A DNA stretch of 64,000 nt, from assembly GCA_029226975.1 (NCBI GenBank), contig JAQXZB010000063.1, positions 1 to 64,000 on the forward strand, read 5' to 3'. Origin of the DNA: Clostridiales bacterium. GTDB lineage: Bacteria; Bacillota; Clostridia; UBA1381. Position numbers and translations under genes: made by a program. The notes under the pieces were generated by a model. The model was not told the origin of the DNA. It ran no database searches and worked only from the letters and a program-made list of their open reading frames with translations. Shown one piece after another: positions 50,245-60,179 of this stretch (position 1 is its first letter; each line of letters opens with the position of its first letter).

Positions 50245-52152
50245 TTATTTGAGCCTGTCAATCTCGTCCGTCCACAGTCTTACGGAAGCGTCGCTGGGCA
50301 TACGCCAGTCGCCTCTGGGAGAAAGAGCAACCGTACCCACCTTAGGCCCGTCCGGCAGGCAGGAACGCTTGAACTGCTGAGAGAAAAACCGTTTGTAAAA
50401 CACCCTCATCCATTCGAGAATAAAGCCGCGCTCATAAACGCCCGAAAAGGCGCGCTCGGCAAGCCTTAAAATCTTTGCGGGACGAAAGCCGAAGCGCAGC
50501 ATATAGTAAAGGAAAAAGTCGTGCAGCTCATAGGGACCCACAATATGCTCGGTTTTTTGAGAAATCTCGCCGTCCTTGGGCGGAAGCAGCTCCGGGCTTA
50601 CCGGCGTGTTTAAAATATCGGTAAGCGTAACTCTTAAAGCCTCGTTATCGGTGCGCTCCGCTTCATAATCCACCAAATACCTTATAAGGGTTTTGGGCAC
50701 TCCGGCATTTACCGCATACATACTCATATGGTCGCCGTTATAGGTAGCCCACCCCAGTGCCAGCTCCGACAAGTCCCCGGTGCCTATCACAAGTCCGCCG
50801 TTTTTGTTGGCAATATCCATCAAAATCTGCGTTCTTTCCCTTGCCTGTGAGTTTTCATAGGTTACGTCATAGCTTTCGGGGTCCTGTCCAATATCGCGAA
50901 AATGGATATTGACCGCTTCTTTTATGTTAATCTCCTCAAGGGTTACGCCCAAAGAACGGGCAAAGCTTACAGCGTTATTGTAGGTGCGGTCGGTTGTGCC
51001 GAAGCATGGCATTGTTACCGCAATTATATTTTTTCTGTCAAGCCCTAAATAATCAAAGGCTCTTGCCGTCACCAAAAGCGCCAGCGTTGAGTCCAGTCCG
51101 CCGCTTACGCCCACAACCGCGCACGCCGCGCCGGTGTGGTCAAGCCGCTTTTTAAGCCCCATTGCCTGAATGGTCAGTATCTCCTCGCTTCTCTTTTTGC
51201 GCTTTGCTGTGTCGGACGGAACAAAGGGTTTTTGCTCAACTGTGCGAGTGAGCGTTGTTTTTTCCTTCTCAAATTCAACATTGATTACTGTGTATTCTCC
51301 CCTGCTTCTGTAGGTGGTTGTCTTTCTTCTTTCACTTATAAGCCTTTCCAAATCTATCTCGGAGTATACACATTCATTGCAAAATCTTTTGCTTCTTGCC
51401 AAAACCGCGCCGTTTTCGGCAATTATATTATCCCCGGCAAACACCAAATCCGTTGTGGATTCGCCGTATCCCGCATCTGCATAAAGATATGCCGCATACA
51501 GTCTTGCCGACTGGCTCTTTACAAGCATGGCGCGGTATTCGTCCTTTGCGATAAGCTCGTTGCTTGCGGAGAGGTTGGCAATAACCGTTGCGCCCGCAAG
51601 TGCCAATTCACCCGAGGGCGGCGTGGGTGTCCATAAATCCTCGCATATTTCAATACCCAGCACAAAATCCGGCATATCAGGAGCCCTAAACAAAAGCCTT
51701 GTGCTCATGGGAACGCACTGACTGCCTATGAAAACATTTTTTATATCCGTCCCTCCCGGCGAAAAATGCCTTGCCTCGTAAAATTCGCCGTAGTTGGGTA
51801 TATTGGTTTTGGGAACAAGTCCCTTTATTTCTCCTCGGTTAATAACCGCACCGCAGTTATACAGCTCGCCGCCATACTCCACCGGCGCACCGACAACGGA
51901 AATAATATCGCAGTCGGCAGTTTCCTTTGCGATTTTTAAAAGTGCGTCCTTTACTCCGTCAAGAAGCGTCCGCTGCAAAAACAAATCCGAGCAGGTATAG
52001 GCGCTTATGCAAAGCTCCGGAAAAACTATAAGCTTTGCGCCCTCCCCGGCGGCAAGGCGCACCGCCTTTATGATGTTGTCGCTGTTATAAACTGTGTCGC
52101 CCACTCGTATATCAACCGCCGCACAGGCGACCTTTACAAAACCGTCCTTCAT
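50245..52152 (-). CDS. nadE: Glutamine-dependent NAD+ synthetase
   Basis: N-terminal nitrilase domain (VFPELCISAYTCSDL, GIEICEDLW), synthetase VVGVSGGLDSTLALLV, GTGDLSELALGW. Start overlaps the rarA stop (ATGA). Confidence 0.95.
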   Translation of the reverse strand: MKDGFVKVACAAVDIRVGDTVYNSDNIIKAVRLAAGEGAKLIVFPELCISAYTCSDLFLQRTLLDGVKDALLKIAKETADCDIISVVGAPVEYGGELYNCGAVINRGEIKGLVPKTNIPNYGEFYEARHFSPGGTDIKNVFIGSQCVPMSTRLLFRAPDMPDFVLGIEICEDLWTPTPPSGELALAGATVIANLSASNELIAKDEYRAMLVKSQSARLYAAYLYADAGYGESTTDLVFAGDNIIAENGAVLARSKRFCNECVYSEIDLERLISERRKTTTYRSRGEYTVINVEFEKEKTTLTRTVEQKPFVPSDTAKRKKRSEEILTIQAMGLKKRLDHTGAACAVVGVSGGLDSTLALLVTARAFDYLGLDRKNIIAVTMPCFGTTDRTYNNAVSFARSLGVTLEEINIKEAVNIHFRDIGQDPESYDVTYENSQARERTQILMDIANKNGGLVIGTGDLSELALGWATYNGDHMSMYAVNAGVPKTLIRYLVDYEAERTDNEALRVTLTDILNTPVSPELLPPKDGEISQKTEHIVGPYELHDFFLYYMLRFGFRPAKILRLAERAFSGVYERGFILEWMRVFYKRFFSQQFKRSCLPDGPKVGTVALSPRGDWRMPSDASVRLWTDEIDRLK

Positions 52153-53432
52153 TTTGCTTCTCCTTTTATTTTGCTCCAATACGCACAAGCCGCCTGCTCG
52201 GTCTTGTTGTCGCCGTATTCATAATAGCGGCTGTCCTTTATGTTATCGGGCAGATACTGCTGCGGTACATAGTGATTTTTATAGCTGTGGGGATATTTGT
52301 ACTCCGTACCATGACCGAGCTTTTTTGCTCCCCCGTAATGGCTGTCCTTAAGATGGGCAGGAATATCCCCCGAATCCTTGCTCTCCAATTCCGAAAGAGC
52401 GGCGTCTATGGCGCATATTGCGCTGTTGGATTTGGGTGCGGTGGCAAGCAGCAGCACCGCCTCGGCAAGAGGTATTCTCGCTTCGGGAAAGCCTAACTGC
52501 AGCGCGCTGTCAACACACGCCTTAACAATGGCAATCGCTTGCGGATACGCAAGTCCCACGTCCTCCGCCGCCATAACCAGAACTCTTCTGCAAATGCTCT
52601 GCAAATCCCCCGCGGCAACAAGCCGCGCCAAATAATGCACCGCCGCGTCCGGGTCGGAGCCTCTTACGGATTTTTGAAACGCGCTTAAAATATCATAATG
52701 GCTGTCGCCGTCCTTATCGTAGCGCATCGCCTTTTTCTGTGCCGCCTGCTCTGCTGCGTCAAGGTCTATCGTGATTTTCCTGTCCTCATCGGGCAATGCC
52801 GCCATAAATGCCGCTTCAAGGGAATTTAGCGCCTTTCGCACGTCCCCGTTGGAGCAGCCTGCCAAATGCCAAAGCGCGTCTTGGGAAACCGACAGCGAAA
52901 AGCCCTTGTAATCCTCATTCTCCAAAATTTCAACCGCCCTTGACAGTGCCGCAAAAACGTCCTCCGGCTCAATCTGCTTAAATTCAAAAACCACGCTTCT
53001 TGAAAGCACAGCGTTATAAACGTAAAAATAAGGATTTTCGGTGGTACTGGCAATCAGTGTAATTTTTCCGTTTTCCATAAACTCCAAAAGGGACTGCTGC
53101 TGTTTTTTGTTGAAGTTCTGTATCTCGTCAAGATACAGCAGCACTCCCTCAGGTGCCATAAACGAATCAAGCTGTGCCACGATATTTTTTATATCGGACA
53201 CACCGGCGTTTGTGGCATTTAGTCTGTGCAGAGTTTTGCCCGTTCGTGAAGCTATGATATTTGCGACCGTCGTTTTTCCCACTCCCGACGGTCCGTAAAA
53301 TATCATATTGGGAATTTGATTGTTTTCAATCAAATTCCTAAGCAGCTTTCCCTCGCCTAAAATATGCTTCTGACCGACAACCTCTGTGATGCTTTTCGGG
53401 CGGAGCCTGTCCGCCAATGGGGTCAGGCTCAT
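52149..53432 (-). CDS. rarA: Replication-associated recombination protein A (RarA/MgsA)
   Basis: PLADRLRPKSITEVVGQKHIL, YGPSGVGKTTVANIIA, LYLDEIQNFNKKQQ. Confidence 0.94.
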   Translation of the reverse strand: MSLTPLADRLRPKSITEVVGQKHILGEGKLLRNLIENNQIPNMIFYGPSGVGKTTVANIIASRTGKTLHRLNATNAGVSDIKNIVAQLDSFMAPEGVLLYLDEIQNFNKKQQQSLLEFMENGKITLIASTTENPYFYVYNAVLSRSVVFEFKQIEPEDVFAALSRAVEILENEDYKGFSLSVSQDALWHLAGCSNGDVRKALNSLEAAFMAALPDEDRKITIDLDAAEQAAQKKAMRYDKDGDSHYDILSAFQKSVRGSDPDAAVHYLARLVAAGDLQSICRRVLVMAAEDVGLAYPQAIAIVKACVDSALQLGFPEARIPLAEAVLLLATAPKSNSAICAIDAALSELESKDSGDIPAHLKDSHYGGAKKLGHGTEYKYPHSYKNHYVPQQYLPDNIKDSRYYEYGDNKTEQAACAYWSKIKGEAK

Positions 53433-54253
53433 GCTCTTTTACCCGCTCTTAGGGCGAGCCTTTGTCTTAGCTTTTCGACCTCCTCCTCGCTTACAGTGGT
53501 CATATGCGAGCGGCGGCAGTCCTTAACATGCTCCAAAAGCTCAAGTCCTCTTTGATAATCGCCCATTGCCTCGGCAATCTGAGCCCCGTGGTAGTATGCC
53601 TCCACAAAGAGGGGACTTTCCTCAATGATTTTATCGGAAAGCTCCTTTGCCTTTTCGTATTTTCCCTGACGGTAATAGCAAATTGACAGATTATCCCGTA
53701 TATCCCTGTCCTCATCGTTATACTCATAGGCCTCTTCGCAAAAGCGCGTTACTTCGTTTAAATTCTTGTTTGTCAGAAGCTTAAAGAAGCCGAGCATTGC
53801 GTACATGGTTGTATTTTTATAGCCGTCATTAAACATTTCCTCAGCGTCCTCTATCGCCTCGTCCAGTCTGCCGGTTTTATAATAAATCATGCATCTTTGC
53901 TGCTTTGCCATGTTGCGGTATTCCTCTTTTTTAAGACGGCTTACCCTAATTACCGGGTTTAACAGATTTTCCGCCTCCTCGAAATCACCGGTGCGCATAA
54001 GCACATACACATAATTTAAGCGTATCTGCAGCTTTGCCCTGCCTGTGTCCATTGCCTTTTTGTAATTGCGCTTTGACTCCTTAAAATCTCCCGCTTCAAA
54101 CGCCTTTTGAGCCTTAACTGCCCAAAAGGTCGGAATATACTTGTATACCGCATAAGCTATCACTATTGCACACGCAAGCAGTCCCAGTGCCAAATTTGTT
54201 TTAAACGCCAGAAAAATAATGACAGCCGCGCATATTACATAAAGTATTCCCAT
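53429..54253 (-). CDS. TPR-repeat membrane-anchored protein
   Basis: N-terminal hydrophobic segment and repeated TPR-like helices (YYRQGKYEKAKELSDKIIEESPLFVEAYYHGAQIAEAMGDY). Confidence 0.8.
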   Translation of the reverse strand: MGILYVICAAVIIFLAFKTNLALGLLACAIVIAYAVYKYIPTFWAVKAQKAFEAGDFKESKRNYKKAMDTGRAKLQIRLNYVYVLMRTGDFEEAENLLNPVIRVSRLKKEEYRNMAKQQRCMIYYKTGRLDEAIEDAEEMFNDGYKNTTMYAMLGFFKLLTNKNLNEVTRFCEEAYEYNDEDRDIRDNLSICYYRQGKYEKAKELSDKIIEESPLFVEAYYHGAQIAEAMGDYQRGLELLEHVKDCRRSHMTTVSEEEVEKLRQRLALRAGKRA

Positions 54254-54268
54254 AATTCCACCACCATA

Positions 54269-55660
54269 TTAAAATTCCGCTGTTCCGACGGTTCTCGGGA
54301 ACGGAAGCACATCTCTGATGTTTGACATTCCCGTAATATACATAACGGCTCTTTCAAAGCCCAGACCGAAGCCCGCGTGCTTATTTGTGCCGTATTTTCT
54401 CAAATCGAGATACCAGCTGTAATCCTCCTCATTAAGACCCAGCTCCTTCATTCTCGAAACGAGCACATCGTAATTTTCCTCTCTCTGGCTTCCACCTATT
54501 ATCTCACCAACACCCGGAACAAGCACGTCCATTGCCGCAACGGTTTTTCCGTCATCGTTGAGCTTCATGTAAAACGCCTTTATCTCCTTGGGATAATCGG
54601 TCACGAATACCGGACGCTTGAATATTTTTTCCGTAAGGTATCTTTCATGCTCGGTCTGCAAGTCGCAGCCCCATTCAACCTTGTAGTCAAATTCCTCGTT
54701 ATGCTCCCTTAAAAGCTCCACCGCCTCGGTATAGGTAACATGGGCGAACTTGTTTGAAACAACGTTGTTAAGTCTTTCAAGCAGACCCTTGTCAATGAAG
54801 CGGTTAAAGAACTCCATTTCCTCCGGCGCATTTTCAAGACAGTAGTTTATAATGTATTTGAGCATATCCTCGGCAAGCTCCATATCGTCCGCCAAATCGG
54901 CAAACGCCATCTCCGGCTCAATCATCCAAAATTCCGCCGCGTGACGTGTTGTGTTGGAGTTTTCGGCTCTGAAGGTGGGACCGAAGGTATAAACGTTTCT
55001 AAACGCCATACAGAAGGTTTCCACATTAAGCTGACCGCTTACCGTAAGGTTTGTGGGCTTGGAGAAGAAATCCTTTGAATAATCGACCGAACCGTCCTCC
55101 TTCTTTGGAAGCTTGTCCGGGTCAAGGGTTGTTACCCTGAACATCTCGCCCGCGCCCTCGCAGTCGCTGCCCGTAATAATCGGAGTATGCACATACACAA
55201 AGCCCCTCTCGTTAAAGAACTGATGAATTGCGTAAGCAATCATGGAGCGCACTCTAAATACCGCCGAAAAGGTATTGGTTCTCGGGCGCAGATGCGCTAT
55301 CGTCCTTAAAAATTCGGGACTGTGTCTTTTCTTTTGCAGCGGATAATCCGGCGTAGAGGGTCCGTCCACAATTACCGAGGACGCCTTCAGCTCAAAGGGC
55401 TGCTTAGCCTGAGGAGTCGGCTCCAAAATTCCCGTTGCGGTAATTGCCGCGCCTACGTTAAGCTTTGACAGCTCCGTAAAATTATCAAGCTTCGCATCCT
55501 CTATGACTATTTGCAGGTTCTTGAAAAAGCTTCCGTCATTTAATTCAATAAACCCGAAATTCTTTGATACACGGATGGTTCTGACCCACCCCGAAACTGT
55601 GACTTCCTTATTCTCATAATCAATCGTATCTCTGAATAATCCCTTTATAACTGCCTTCAT
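54269..55660 (-). CDS. asnS: Asparagine--tRNA ligase
   Basis: [78 protein letters not shown]. Confidence 0.97.
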   Translation of the reverse strand: MKAVIKGLFRDTIDYENKEVTVSGWVRTIRVSKNFGFIELNDGSFFKNLQIVIEDAKLDNFTELSKLNVGAAITATGILEPTPQAKQPFELKASSVIVDGPSTPDYPLQKKRHSPEFLRTIAHLRPRTNTFSAVFRVRSMIAYAIHQFFNERGFVYVHTPIITGSDCEGAGEMFRVTTLDPDKLPKKEDGSVDYSKDFFSKPTNLTVSGQLNVETFCMAFRNVYTFGPTFRAENSNTTRHAAEFWMIEPEMAFADLADDMELAEDMLKYIINYCLENAPEEMEFFNRFIDKGLLERLNNVVSNKFAHVTYTEAVELLREHNEEFDYKVEWGCDLQTEHERYLTEKIFKRPVFVTDYPKEIKAFYMKLNDDGKTVAAMDVLVPGVGEIIGGSQREENYDVLVSRMKELGLNEEDYSWYLDLRKYGTNKHAGFGLGFERAVMYITGMSNIRDVLPFPRTVGTAEF

Positions 55661-55678
55661 AAATAATAATCCTTTCTG

Positions 55679-56686
55679 TTATATCAAATGTATACCGTTT
55701 TTGGTACATTCCTCAATCATGTCGTCGGGCCATACGGACGCCTGTACCTCGCCTATATGCGCCTTTTCGAGCATAAACATACACAGGCGCGACTGACCTA
55801 TGCCGCCGCCTATGGTGTAGGGTAGTTCTCCGTTTATAAGCTTTTTGTGGAATTCAAGCTCTAACCGCTCCTCGCAGCACTCTTTTTTAATCTGGGCCAG
55901 AAGCGCTTCCTCGTCAACTCTTATACCCATGCTCGACAATTCAAAGGAAATGTCAAGAAGCGGATAATAAACGAGTATATCGCCGTTTAATTCCCAATCG
56001 TCATAATCCGGCGCTCTGCCGTCATGGCGCTCGCCCGACTCAAGATATTTGCCGACCTGCATTAAAAATACAGCCTTCTTTTCCCTCAAAAGCTCTCTTT
56101 CCCTCTCCTTCGGTGAAAGGTCGGGATACATATTGTAAAGCTCCTGAGTTGTGACAAATTCAATTTCTTTGGGGAACATACATTCAAGTTCCGTATACTT
56201 CTGGCAAATGATTGCGTTTGTGGCAACCATTGATGTGTAGATCTTTTTTACAAAGCTTTTTAAGGTTTCAACCGTTCTTTCATTTTTTTCGATAACGGCC
56301 TCCCAGTCCCACTGGTCAACATATATCGAGTGCAGGTTGTCCACCTCCTCATCGCGCCGTATGGCGTTCATATCCGTATAAAGACCCTCGCCGGGCTTAA
56401 AGTTATACTTTGCCAAGGTCTGTCTTTTCCACTTAGCCAGTGAATGAACGATCTCCAGCTTTTCGCCGCCCAAACAGGGAACGTCAAAGGAAACCGGACG
56501 CTCCACGCCGTTTAGATTATCGTTAAGACCGCTTTTTGGTCTTACAAACATCGGCGCGGAAATACGCTGCAAATTAAGCGCGTTTACCAGTTCTCTTTGG
56601 AAGGTTGCCCTTATGCTTTTTATTGCTCTTTCTGTTTTTCTGCCATCAAGCTTAGACTGATAGCCCTTAGGTAACATCAACGACAT
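55679..56686 (-). CDS. asnA: Aspartate--ammonia ligase
   Basis: LNLQRISAPMFV, HSLAKWKRQTLAKY, IYVDQWDWEAVI, GGGIGQSRLCMFML. Confidence 0.96.
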   Translation of the reverse strand: MSLMLPKGYQSKLDGRKTERAIKSIRATFQRELVNALNLQRISAPMFVRPKSGLNDNLNGVERPVSFDVPCLGGEKLEIVHSLAKWKRQTLAKYNFKPGEGLYTDMNAIRRDEEVDNLHSIYVDQWDWEAVIEKNERTVETLKSFVKKIYTSMVATNAIICQKYTELECMFPKEIEFVTTQELYNMYPDLSPKERERELLREKKAVFLMQVGKYLESGERHDGRAPDYDDWELNGDILVYYPLLDISFELSSMGIRVDEEALLAQIKKECCEERLELEFHKKLINGELPYTIGGGIGQSRLCMFMLEKAHIGEVQASVWPDDMIEECTKNGIHLI

Positions 56687-56721
56687 AATTAAATACCCCT
56701 TTGCATTTATTCATTGTTGTT

Positions 56722-56889
56722 TTATTCTTTGTATTCTATGCTTTCAAGAGTTTGGCGGAAATTTTCCCTTACCGCCGCCAGGTACTGTGCCCTAAGCTCT
56801 GCTCTTTCCCGCTCCTCTTGGGGCGTAAGCCCCGACTCCTTTGCCTTTTTGGCAAGCTCGTTAATTCTTGCAATCTTTTTTGTGTCCAT
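56722..56889 (-). CDS. DUF896 (YnzC-like) protein
   Basis: MDTKKIARINELAKKAKESGLTPQEERERAELRAQYLAAVRENFRQTL; AAGGAGGAGG SD before ATG 56889. Confidence 0.9.
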   Translation of the reverse strand: MDTKKIARINELAKKAKESGLTPQEERERAELRAQYLAAVRENFRQTLESIEYKE

Positions 56890-57026
56890 AACCTCCTCCT
56901 TAGAGTATGCATAATGCTTCATTCTCTATTGTACTCCATTTCCGTATAAATTTCAAGAGGACAATCTCATTTTTTTATATTTTTTCATAATATACATTAC
57001 AATCCGCAAGAAAGGAGGATATAACA

Positions 57027-57146
57027 ATGGGAGAGTTTTGTGAAGAGAGGCACCACTGCGGCAATAAAGGCTGCGATTTTGATCTCGATATGATTATCTG
57101 GGTTTTAATCATAATCGTTATCGTTACCTGCATGTGCAATAACTAA
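57027..57146 (+). CDS. 39-aa Cys/His-rich single-TM microprotein
   Basis: MGEFCEERHHCGNKGCDFDLDMIIWVLIIIVIVTCMCNN; AAAGGAGG SD 8 nt upstream; terminator right after. Below the ORF-track size cutoff. Confidence 0.82.
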   Translation: MGEFCEERHHCGNKGCDFDLDMIIWVLIIIVIVTCMCNN

Positions 57147-57150
57147 GCAC

Positions 57151-57187
57151 AAAAATCCGCCGCGGCTCTGCCGCGGCGGTGTTTTTC
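57151..57187. terminator. Bidirectional terminator
   Basis: AAAAATCCGCCGCGG-CTCTG-CCGCGGCGGTGTTTTT, 9-bp perfect GC stem. Confidence 0.9.
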
Positions 57188-58162
57188 CTATAATTCCTCT
57201 ATAGTCCTGTATAAAAGCTCCGCGCAGGCGTCAATATCCGACTTGTACGCCAACTCCGAGGGCGAATGTATATACCTGGTGGGGACGGATATTCCTCCGG
57301 TTTTTACTCCGGCACGCACAAGCTGCATTGCGCCCGCATCAGTGCCGCCGTCCGCCATGATTTCAAGCTGATATGGTATTTCGTATTTCTTGGCCGTATT
57401 TTTCATAACCTCTCTTATATGAGCGTCACACAAAACCGAGCGGTCCATTACCTTTATCGCCGCGCCGCCGCCGAGCTTTACCGCCATCACCGGTGCCTTG
57501 GGAGTATCGCCCGTATCCGTAACGTCAACCGCTATCGCATACTGCGGGTCTATGTCAAAGGCCGCGGCTTTGGCGCCGCGCAGACCGACCTCCTCCTGGA
57601 CGGTGAACACAAAATACAAATCCTTGCCGCCGCTTAATCGCTCCATTGCCCGAAGCGCCGCAAAGCAGCCTGCCCGATTATCGAGGGCTTTTGAAATAAC
57701 CGCATTTTGACTTTCATACATCGCACCCACAAAGGCGGCTCTGTCGCCTATGCTGACAAGCTTCTCTGCCTCGGCGCGGTTTTTTGCGCCTATGTCTATA
57801 TACAGCGTGTCAAGCTTTACCTTCTCCTTAAGCTCCTCTTCCTCGCTGCCGATGACGCCGATTATGCCGTTCTTAAACCGAACCTTAGCCCCGGCAAGCC
57901 TTTGGGTATATAATCCGCCTACCCCGCCGAATCGCAAAAAGCCCTTTTCATCGATATATGTTATGATTATTCCTATTTCGTCCATATGCGCCGCCACCAT
58001 TATCCGCGCACCGTCTCCGGCTTTGTGCGCAATCAAGCTGCCGAGCGCGTCAGTGCGTGTTTCATAGCCCAGCTTTGCCGCGTGGGCTTCTATAAGGGCG
58101 CGAATGTCCTCCTCGGCTCCCGAAACCCCGTCTGTTTGGGTCAGCTTATTCAATAATTCCAT
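57188..58162 (-). CDS. M42-family metallopeptidase (intact)
   Basis: AAHMDEIGI, KALDNRAG, VQEEVGLRGA, AIAVDVT, GGTDAGA, RYIHSP. Confidence 0.93.
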   Translation of the reverse strand: MELLNKLTQTDGVSGAEEDIRALIEAHAAKLGYETRTDALGSLIAHKAGDGARIMVAAHMDEIGIIITYIDEKGFLRFGGVGGLYTQRLAGAKVRFKNGIIGVIGSEEEELKEKVKLDTLYIDIGAKNRAEAEKLVSIGDRAAFVGAMYESQNAVISKALDNRAGCFAALRAMERLSGGKDLYFVFTVQEEVGLRGAKAAAFDIDPQYAIAVDVTDTGDTPKAPVMAVKLGGGAAIKVMDRSVLCDAHIREVMKNTAKKYEIPYQLEIMADGGTDAGAMQLVRAGVKTGGISVPTRYIHSPSELAYKSDIDACAELLYRTIEEL

Positions 58163-59156
58163 CTGTATCATCTCCGTTAATCAGTATTCTTAAAAGCTCG
58201 CAGGCAGCTTCAATATCCGAAAGTGCCGCAAGCTGCACCGGGGTATCGGCATATCTTACGGGAATTTTTACGGCGGCGCATTTTTTTGCACCTGCGCCGT
58301 ACTGAAGCGCAAAATCTCCGAACACATCCGTATTGCTTTTTATCTGATGCTTGATATTATTTTTCTCCGCAATATGATTTAATGTCCCCACAATTTTAGT
58401 GTCCCCTATCATTTTTTTGTCCGCACATTCGATTATCACGCCCTCATTAAGCTGCGGACCGCGGCTTTCTTTTACCCCGTACATATCCGTGCTTGGAACG
58501 GTGTCTGCCAAAACAGTCAAATCCGCGTCTATCCTGTGGGCGGCTGCGGCCGCACCTCTTGAGCCTATCTCCTTTTGAACGGTAAAAACAAAATATGTGT
58601 CATAGCGGGGTTTTTTCTCCATTGCGCGCATAAGGCAGTAAACTCCCGCTCTCGACAAAGCCTTGCCCTTTACCATTCCGCCGATTTCACGAAATTCGGT
58701 ATCAAGGGTCAAATAATCACCCTTGTCAACAAGGAGCATTGCATCTCCCCTGCTCTCCTCACCGATGTCTATAAACAAATCCTTTACCTTTACTATGTTT
58801 TTTCTCTCATCAGGCTTTTGCAGATGAATTGCTTTCATTCCTATTACTCCGGGGATTTTATTATTGATTTTTACCCGTTTTGAAATAATGCTTATAGGGT
58901 CGATGTTTCCCGCATTCTTGAATTTTATATAGCCTTTTTCGGTAAAATCGCTTACAATAAAGCCGCTTTCATCCATGTGGGTTATTACGGCAAGCTTTTT
59001 ATCATGCCTTTCTCCCCGCACAAAAGCCGTCAGATTTCCCATTATATCAACGGTTATTTCATCGGCGTTTATATTGCTTTTTATATATTCCCTAAGCCTT
59101 CCCTCATCTCCGGCTACCGCGTGAATTTCGCTTATATCCTTTAATTGTACAGCCAT
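58146..59156 (-). CDS. M42-family pseudo-peptidase (active-site residues lost)
   Basis: Same fold as its neighbours (THMDESGF, FTVQKEIGSRGAAAAAHRIDADLTVLADT) but KALSRAG, QKEIG and RYADTP replace KALD(D/N)RAG, QEEVG and RY(I)HSP. Confidence 0.88.
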   Translation of the reverse strand: MAVQLKDISEIHAVAGDEGRLREYIKSNINADEITVDIMGNLTAFVRGERHDKKLAVITHMDESGFIVSDFTEKGYIKFKNAGNIDPISIISKRVKINNKIPGVIGMKAIHLQKPDERKNIVKVKDLFIDIGEESRGDAMLLVDKGDYLTLDTEFREIGGMVKGKALSRAGVYCLMRAMEKKPRYDTYFVFTVQKEIGSRGAAAAAHRIDADLTVLADTVPSTDMYGVKESRGPQLNEGVIIECADKKMIGDTKIVGTLNHIAEKNNIKHQIKSNTDVFGDFALQYGAGAKKCAAVKIPVRYADTPVQLAALSDIEAACELLRILINGDDTDGIIE

Positions 59157-60169
59157 TTTATGTTCCCCTCCATATCGGCAATAAATTTTTCAATCAAATC
59201 CGCCGTACTTTGCACATCCTCCAAAACCAGAGTTTCCACCGAGGTGTGCATATATTTTAAGGGAATTGAAATAAGCGCTGTCGCAATACCGTCTTTTGCT
59301 GTCTGAATTTCCCATGCGTCCGTTCCGGTATCGCCGCCCTCTATTTCAATATCTGTTTTTATACCGTACATTTTTGCGGTTTTAACAAGCCGCTTTACCA
59401 TTGCCGGGTGCAGATTGGGTCCCTTTGCGATAATCGCTCCCGAGCCGCCCTCAAAAGCACCGGTACTGTTGTCGGGAGTTACGGCATGGGTTACATCTAC
59501 GGCTATTGCCATGTCGGGATTTACTCCGTATGCCGCAGTTTTTGCACCGCGGCAGCCCACCTCCTCCTGAACTGCCGCTACGGCATAAACATCTATATTC
59601 AATTTAGTGTCCCCAAGAGCCTTAAGCGCCAAAATCAGTGCCGCAACTCCGGCGCGGTCGTCAAGAGTTTTTCCGCTCCACTGACCTGCTCCGATTTTTC
59701 CCACAGACTGAGCGATTGTTACGCTGTCGCCTACGCTTACAAGCTCCTTTACCTTGTCCGCACAAAGTCCAGTATCTATCGCCAAATCCTTTACTGGGGC
59801 GGTTTTGCCCTCCTCCCGCAGATATGCGGGCTTTACTCCGATAACGCCCCAAATATCCTCTTTTCCATGAACGACTACCTCCAGTGAGGGCAGTATGCGG
59901 TTATCCACTCCGCCCACGTTCGCAAAGGTAAGATAGCCCTTTTCATCGACAGAGGTAACAATAAGACCTATTTCGTCCATATGCGCTTCAATCATTATCG
60001 AGGGCGCACCCGTATTGCCGCAGCTTTTTTTTGCAATAACATTTCCCAGCGCGTCAATTTTTACCTCATCGGCATATTCACCGAGCATTTGGGCTATTTC
60101 CCTGTTAATGCGGTACTCAAAGCCCGATATTGCCCGCATATCACTTAATTTCTTTATAGTTTGTATCAT
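59141..60169 (-). CDS. M42-family metallopeptidase (intact)
   Basis: EAHMDEIGL, KTLDDRAG, VQEEVGCRGA, AIAVDVTH, GTDAW, KYMHTS. Confidence 0.93.
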   Translation of the reverse strand: MIQTIKKLSDMRAISGFEYRINREIAQMLGEYADEVKIDALGNVIAKKSCGNTGAPSIMIEAHMDEIGLIVTSVDEKGYLTFANVGGVDNRILPSLEVVVHGKEDIWGVIGVKPAYLREEGKTAPVKDLAIDTGLCADKVKELVSVGDSVTIAQSVGKIGAGQWSGKTLDDRAGVAALILALKALGDTKLNIDVYAVAAVQEEVGCRGAKTAAYGVNPDMAIAVDVTHAVTPDNSTGAFEGGSGAIIAKGPNLHPAMVKRLVKTAKMYGIKTDIEIEGGDTGTDAWEIQTAKDGIATALISIPLKYMHTSVETLVLEDVQSTADLIEKFIADMEGNIKWLYN

Positions 60170-60179
60170 TTAGTGTCCC

